A stretch of DNA of 44,331 nucleotides, taken from Tannerella sp. (GTDB lineage Bacteria; Bacteroidota; Bacteroidia; Bacteroidales; Tannerellaceae). The notes beneath the pieces were generated by a model, which searched no databases, was not told where the DNA came from, and was given only the letters and a program-made list of their open reading frames with translations. Both the position numbers and the translations under genes were made by a program. Within the stretch, counting starts at the first letter, position 1; each line of letters begins with the position of its first letter. The DNA lies in the NCBI GenBank assembly GCA_031272455.1, contig JAISTS010000002.1, positions 1 to 44,331 of the forward strand, in the 5' to 3' direction. This document shows, one piece after another, positions 43,073 through 44,331 of this stretch.

Positions 43073-44331
43073 ATGAAAAGAAACGTTAAGAAAAAAGAAT
43101 TTTTGTTTATTAATCGGGATGCATTGCGTAAATGCTTGAGTTTATTGTGCATCCTTTGTTGCAGTTCTCTAATTGCTTTTGGGCAGAAAGTTGTTAAAGG
43201 ACGAGTTATTGATGCTACCGGCGAAACTGTCGTCGGGGCAAACGTAGTCGAGAAAGGGACTACGAATGGTAGCAGCACCGATCTGGAGGGTGAATTTACG
43301 CTGACAGTCGGTAATAATGCTGTTATAAGAGTATCATTCATTGGATATGTGCCTCAGGAGGTCGCGGTTGGCAATCAGACCTTTTTGAACATTGTGCTTC
43401 AGGATGATTCACAGACTTTTGATGATGTGGTTGTTACAGCGCTCGGTATTAAACGCGACCAAAAAGCGCTAGCTTATTCCACTCAAACCGTTAAAAGCGA
43501 AGCTATTACGGCGGTTAAAGGCGCGGAAGTCGCTACTTCGCTGACGGGTAAGATTTCCGGTTTGAAAGTCATTAACACCGCCGAGTTTGAAGACGACAAC
43601 AAGCCTAACCTGTTGCAGCTGCGCGGCGAGACGGCGCTGTTAGTCATTGACGGTATGCCGGTTTATCACGCCAACATGCGTGAAATCGCCGCCGACGACA
43701 TCGAATCCATCACCGTCCTGAAAGGTCCGACCGCATCGGCTCTTTACGGTTCGCGCGGTTCGAGCGGCGCTATCATGATCACCACTAAACGCGCCACAAA
43801 AGATGGTTTGGATATTTCCTTCAATTCCAGCAACATGTTTCATGCGGGATTTTTGGTTTTCCCGCAGCCACAAACCCACTACAGCGCCGGTAACAACGGC
43901 ATTTACGACGACTACGATGATGTATGGGGCGATTTGCTCGACATCGGACGTATGGGTAGCCAATACAACCCTTATACGTATGAATACGAAATGCGCGAAC
44001 TGAAATCGGTTGGAAAAAACAACCTGAAAAATTTCACCGTTCCGGGCTATACGCTCAATAACAACGTATCCCTCGCTTACAAGGCGCAGAACGGCAGTTT
44101 CCGCTCTTCGCTGACACAGATTCACCAGAAAGGTTATTATCCGAACCAATACGCTAACCGCTTCAGTATGAACTTGGGAGGCGATATTCACCTCGGGCGC
44201 CTCGACTTGGACGCTTCGATGAACTATACCCGCCGTATCGTGCCTAACTTCGACGACGACGGCAACGGTCAGAGTTCGCCGCTCTACACGATGACTTTGT
44301 GGATGGGTACCGACTGGGATATCCGCGATTA
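43073..44331 (+). CDS. Second SusC/RagA-family transporter, N-terminal part (runs off the window)
   Basis: An open frame from ATG 43073 to the window end (419 full codons); it is absent from the ORF track because no stop is reached. The signal peptide contains CLSLLCILCCSSLIAFG. A carboxypeptidase-like domain begins directly with KVVKGRVIDATGETVVGANVVEKG (about 40-125), followed by the plug (VVVTALGIKRDQKALAYST, LLVIDGMPV, SALYGSRGSSGAIMITTKR) and the first barrel strands. Unlike the first SusC it has no STN domain, so it cannot signal to the FecR by that route. A SusD partner is expected just beyond the window. Substrate unknown. Confidence 0.93.
   Translation, partial: MKRNVKKKEFLFINRDALRKCLSLLCILCCSSLIAFGQKVVKGRVIDATGETVVGANVVEKGTTNGSSTDLEGEFTLTVGNNAVIRVSFIGYVPQEVAVGNQTFLNIVLQDDSQTFDDVVVTALGIKRDQKALAYSTQTVKSEAITAVKGAEVATSLTGKISGLKVINTAEFEDDNKPNLLQLRGETALLVIDGMPVYHANMREIAADDIESITVLKGPTASALYGSRGSSGAIMITTKRATKDGLDISFNSSNMFHAGFLVFPQPQTHYSAGNNGIYDDYDDVWGDLLDIGRMGSQYNPYTYEYEMRELKSVGKNNLKNFTVPGYTLNNNVSLAYKAQNGSFRSSLTQIHQKGYYPNQYANRFSMNLGGDIHLGRLDLDASMNYTRRIVPNFDDDGNGQSSPLYTMTLWMGTDWDIRD

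Overview
The window looks like a chromosomal segment of an anaerobic Bacteroidales (Bacteroidota) bacterium, probably an uncultured gut-type or Porphyromonadaceae/Dysgonomonadaceae-like lineage; genus cannot be called. The evidence is SusC/SusD outer-membrane pairs with FecI/FecR regulators, type IX secretion (T9SS) C-terminal sorting domains on four surface proteins, promoters of the Bacteroidetes sigma-ABfr type (TTTG, 19 bp, TAnnTTTG), an almost complete lack of Shine-Dalgarno sites, and Bacteroidales-type sodium-pump decarboxylase genes.

Layout. 0-0.8 kb: tail of a lipid A acyltransferase and a small Spy/CpxP-like periplasmic protein. 0.9-4.7 kb (minus): a 1266-residue secreted protein with an IgGFc-binding-type N-terminus, a beta-helix and a T9SS signal; its two halves differ in base composition. 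5.0-5.7 kb: a VapBC-like toxin-antitoxin cassette bracketed by two near-identical promoters. 5.8-7.5 kb: a SulP anion transporter. 7.6-8.7 kb: prfB, split in the ORF track because it uses the programmed +1 frameshift. 8.9-15.8 kb: a tightly packed run oadG-oadA-oadB (sodium-translocating decarboxylase), an exported subtilase, xseA, xseB and ispD, with several start/stop overlaps. 15.8-16.0 kb holds a remnant of a winged-helix regulator. 16.1-18.0 kb: rpsA.

18.1-24.5 kb (minus): a thioredoxin-fold lipoprotein, yifB/comM, then a GH99-like lipoprotein and a GH2 beta-galactosidase-like enzyme 4 bp apart. 24.7-26.3 kb (minus): ATP-dependent PEP carboxykinase, which together with the Oad pump suggests C4-dicarboxylate/oxaloacetate-centred anaerobic metabolism. 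26.6-34.2 kb (minus): an island of three T9SS surface proteins, two of them diverged tandem copies with choice-of-anchor L domains and one with glycine-rich beta-helical repeats. 34.3-44.3 kb (plus): an ArgE-like M20 deacetylase, a FecI sigma factor, a FecR anti-sigma factor, an STN-bearing SusC, SusD, and the start of a second SusC without an STN domain that runs off the window. This is the front of a glycan- or nutrient-uptake locus under trans-envelope control.

The points most worth a second look are the promoter-bracketed toxin-antitoxin cassette, the compositionally chimaeric surface protein, the domain shared by all four T9SS proteins, the paired TTTGTACAAA palindromes, the back-to-back hairpins before susC, and the divergent active site of the OadA-like carboxylase. 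No tRNA, rRNA, CRISPR array or insertion sequence was seen.
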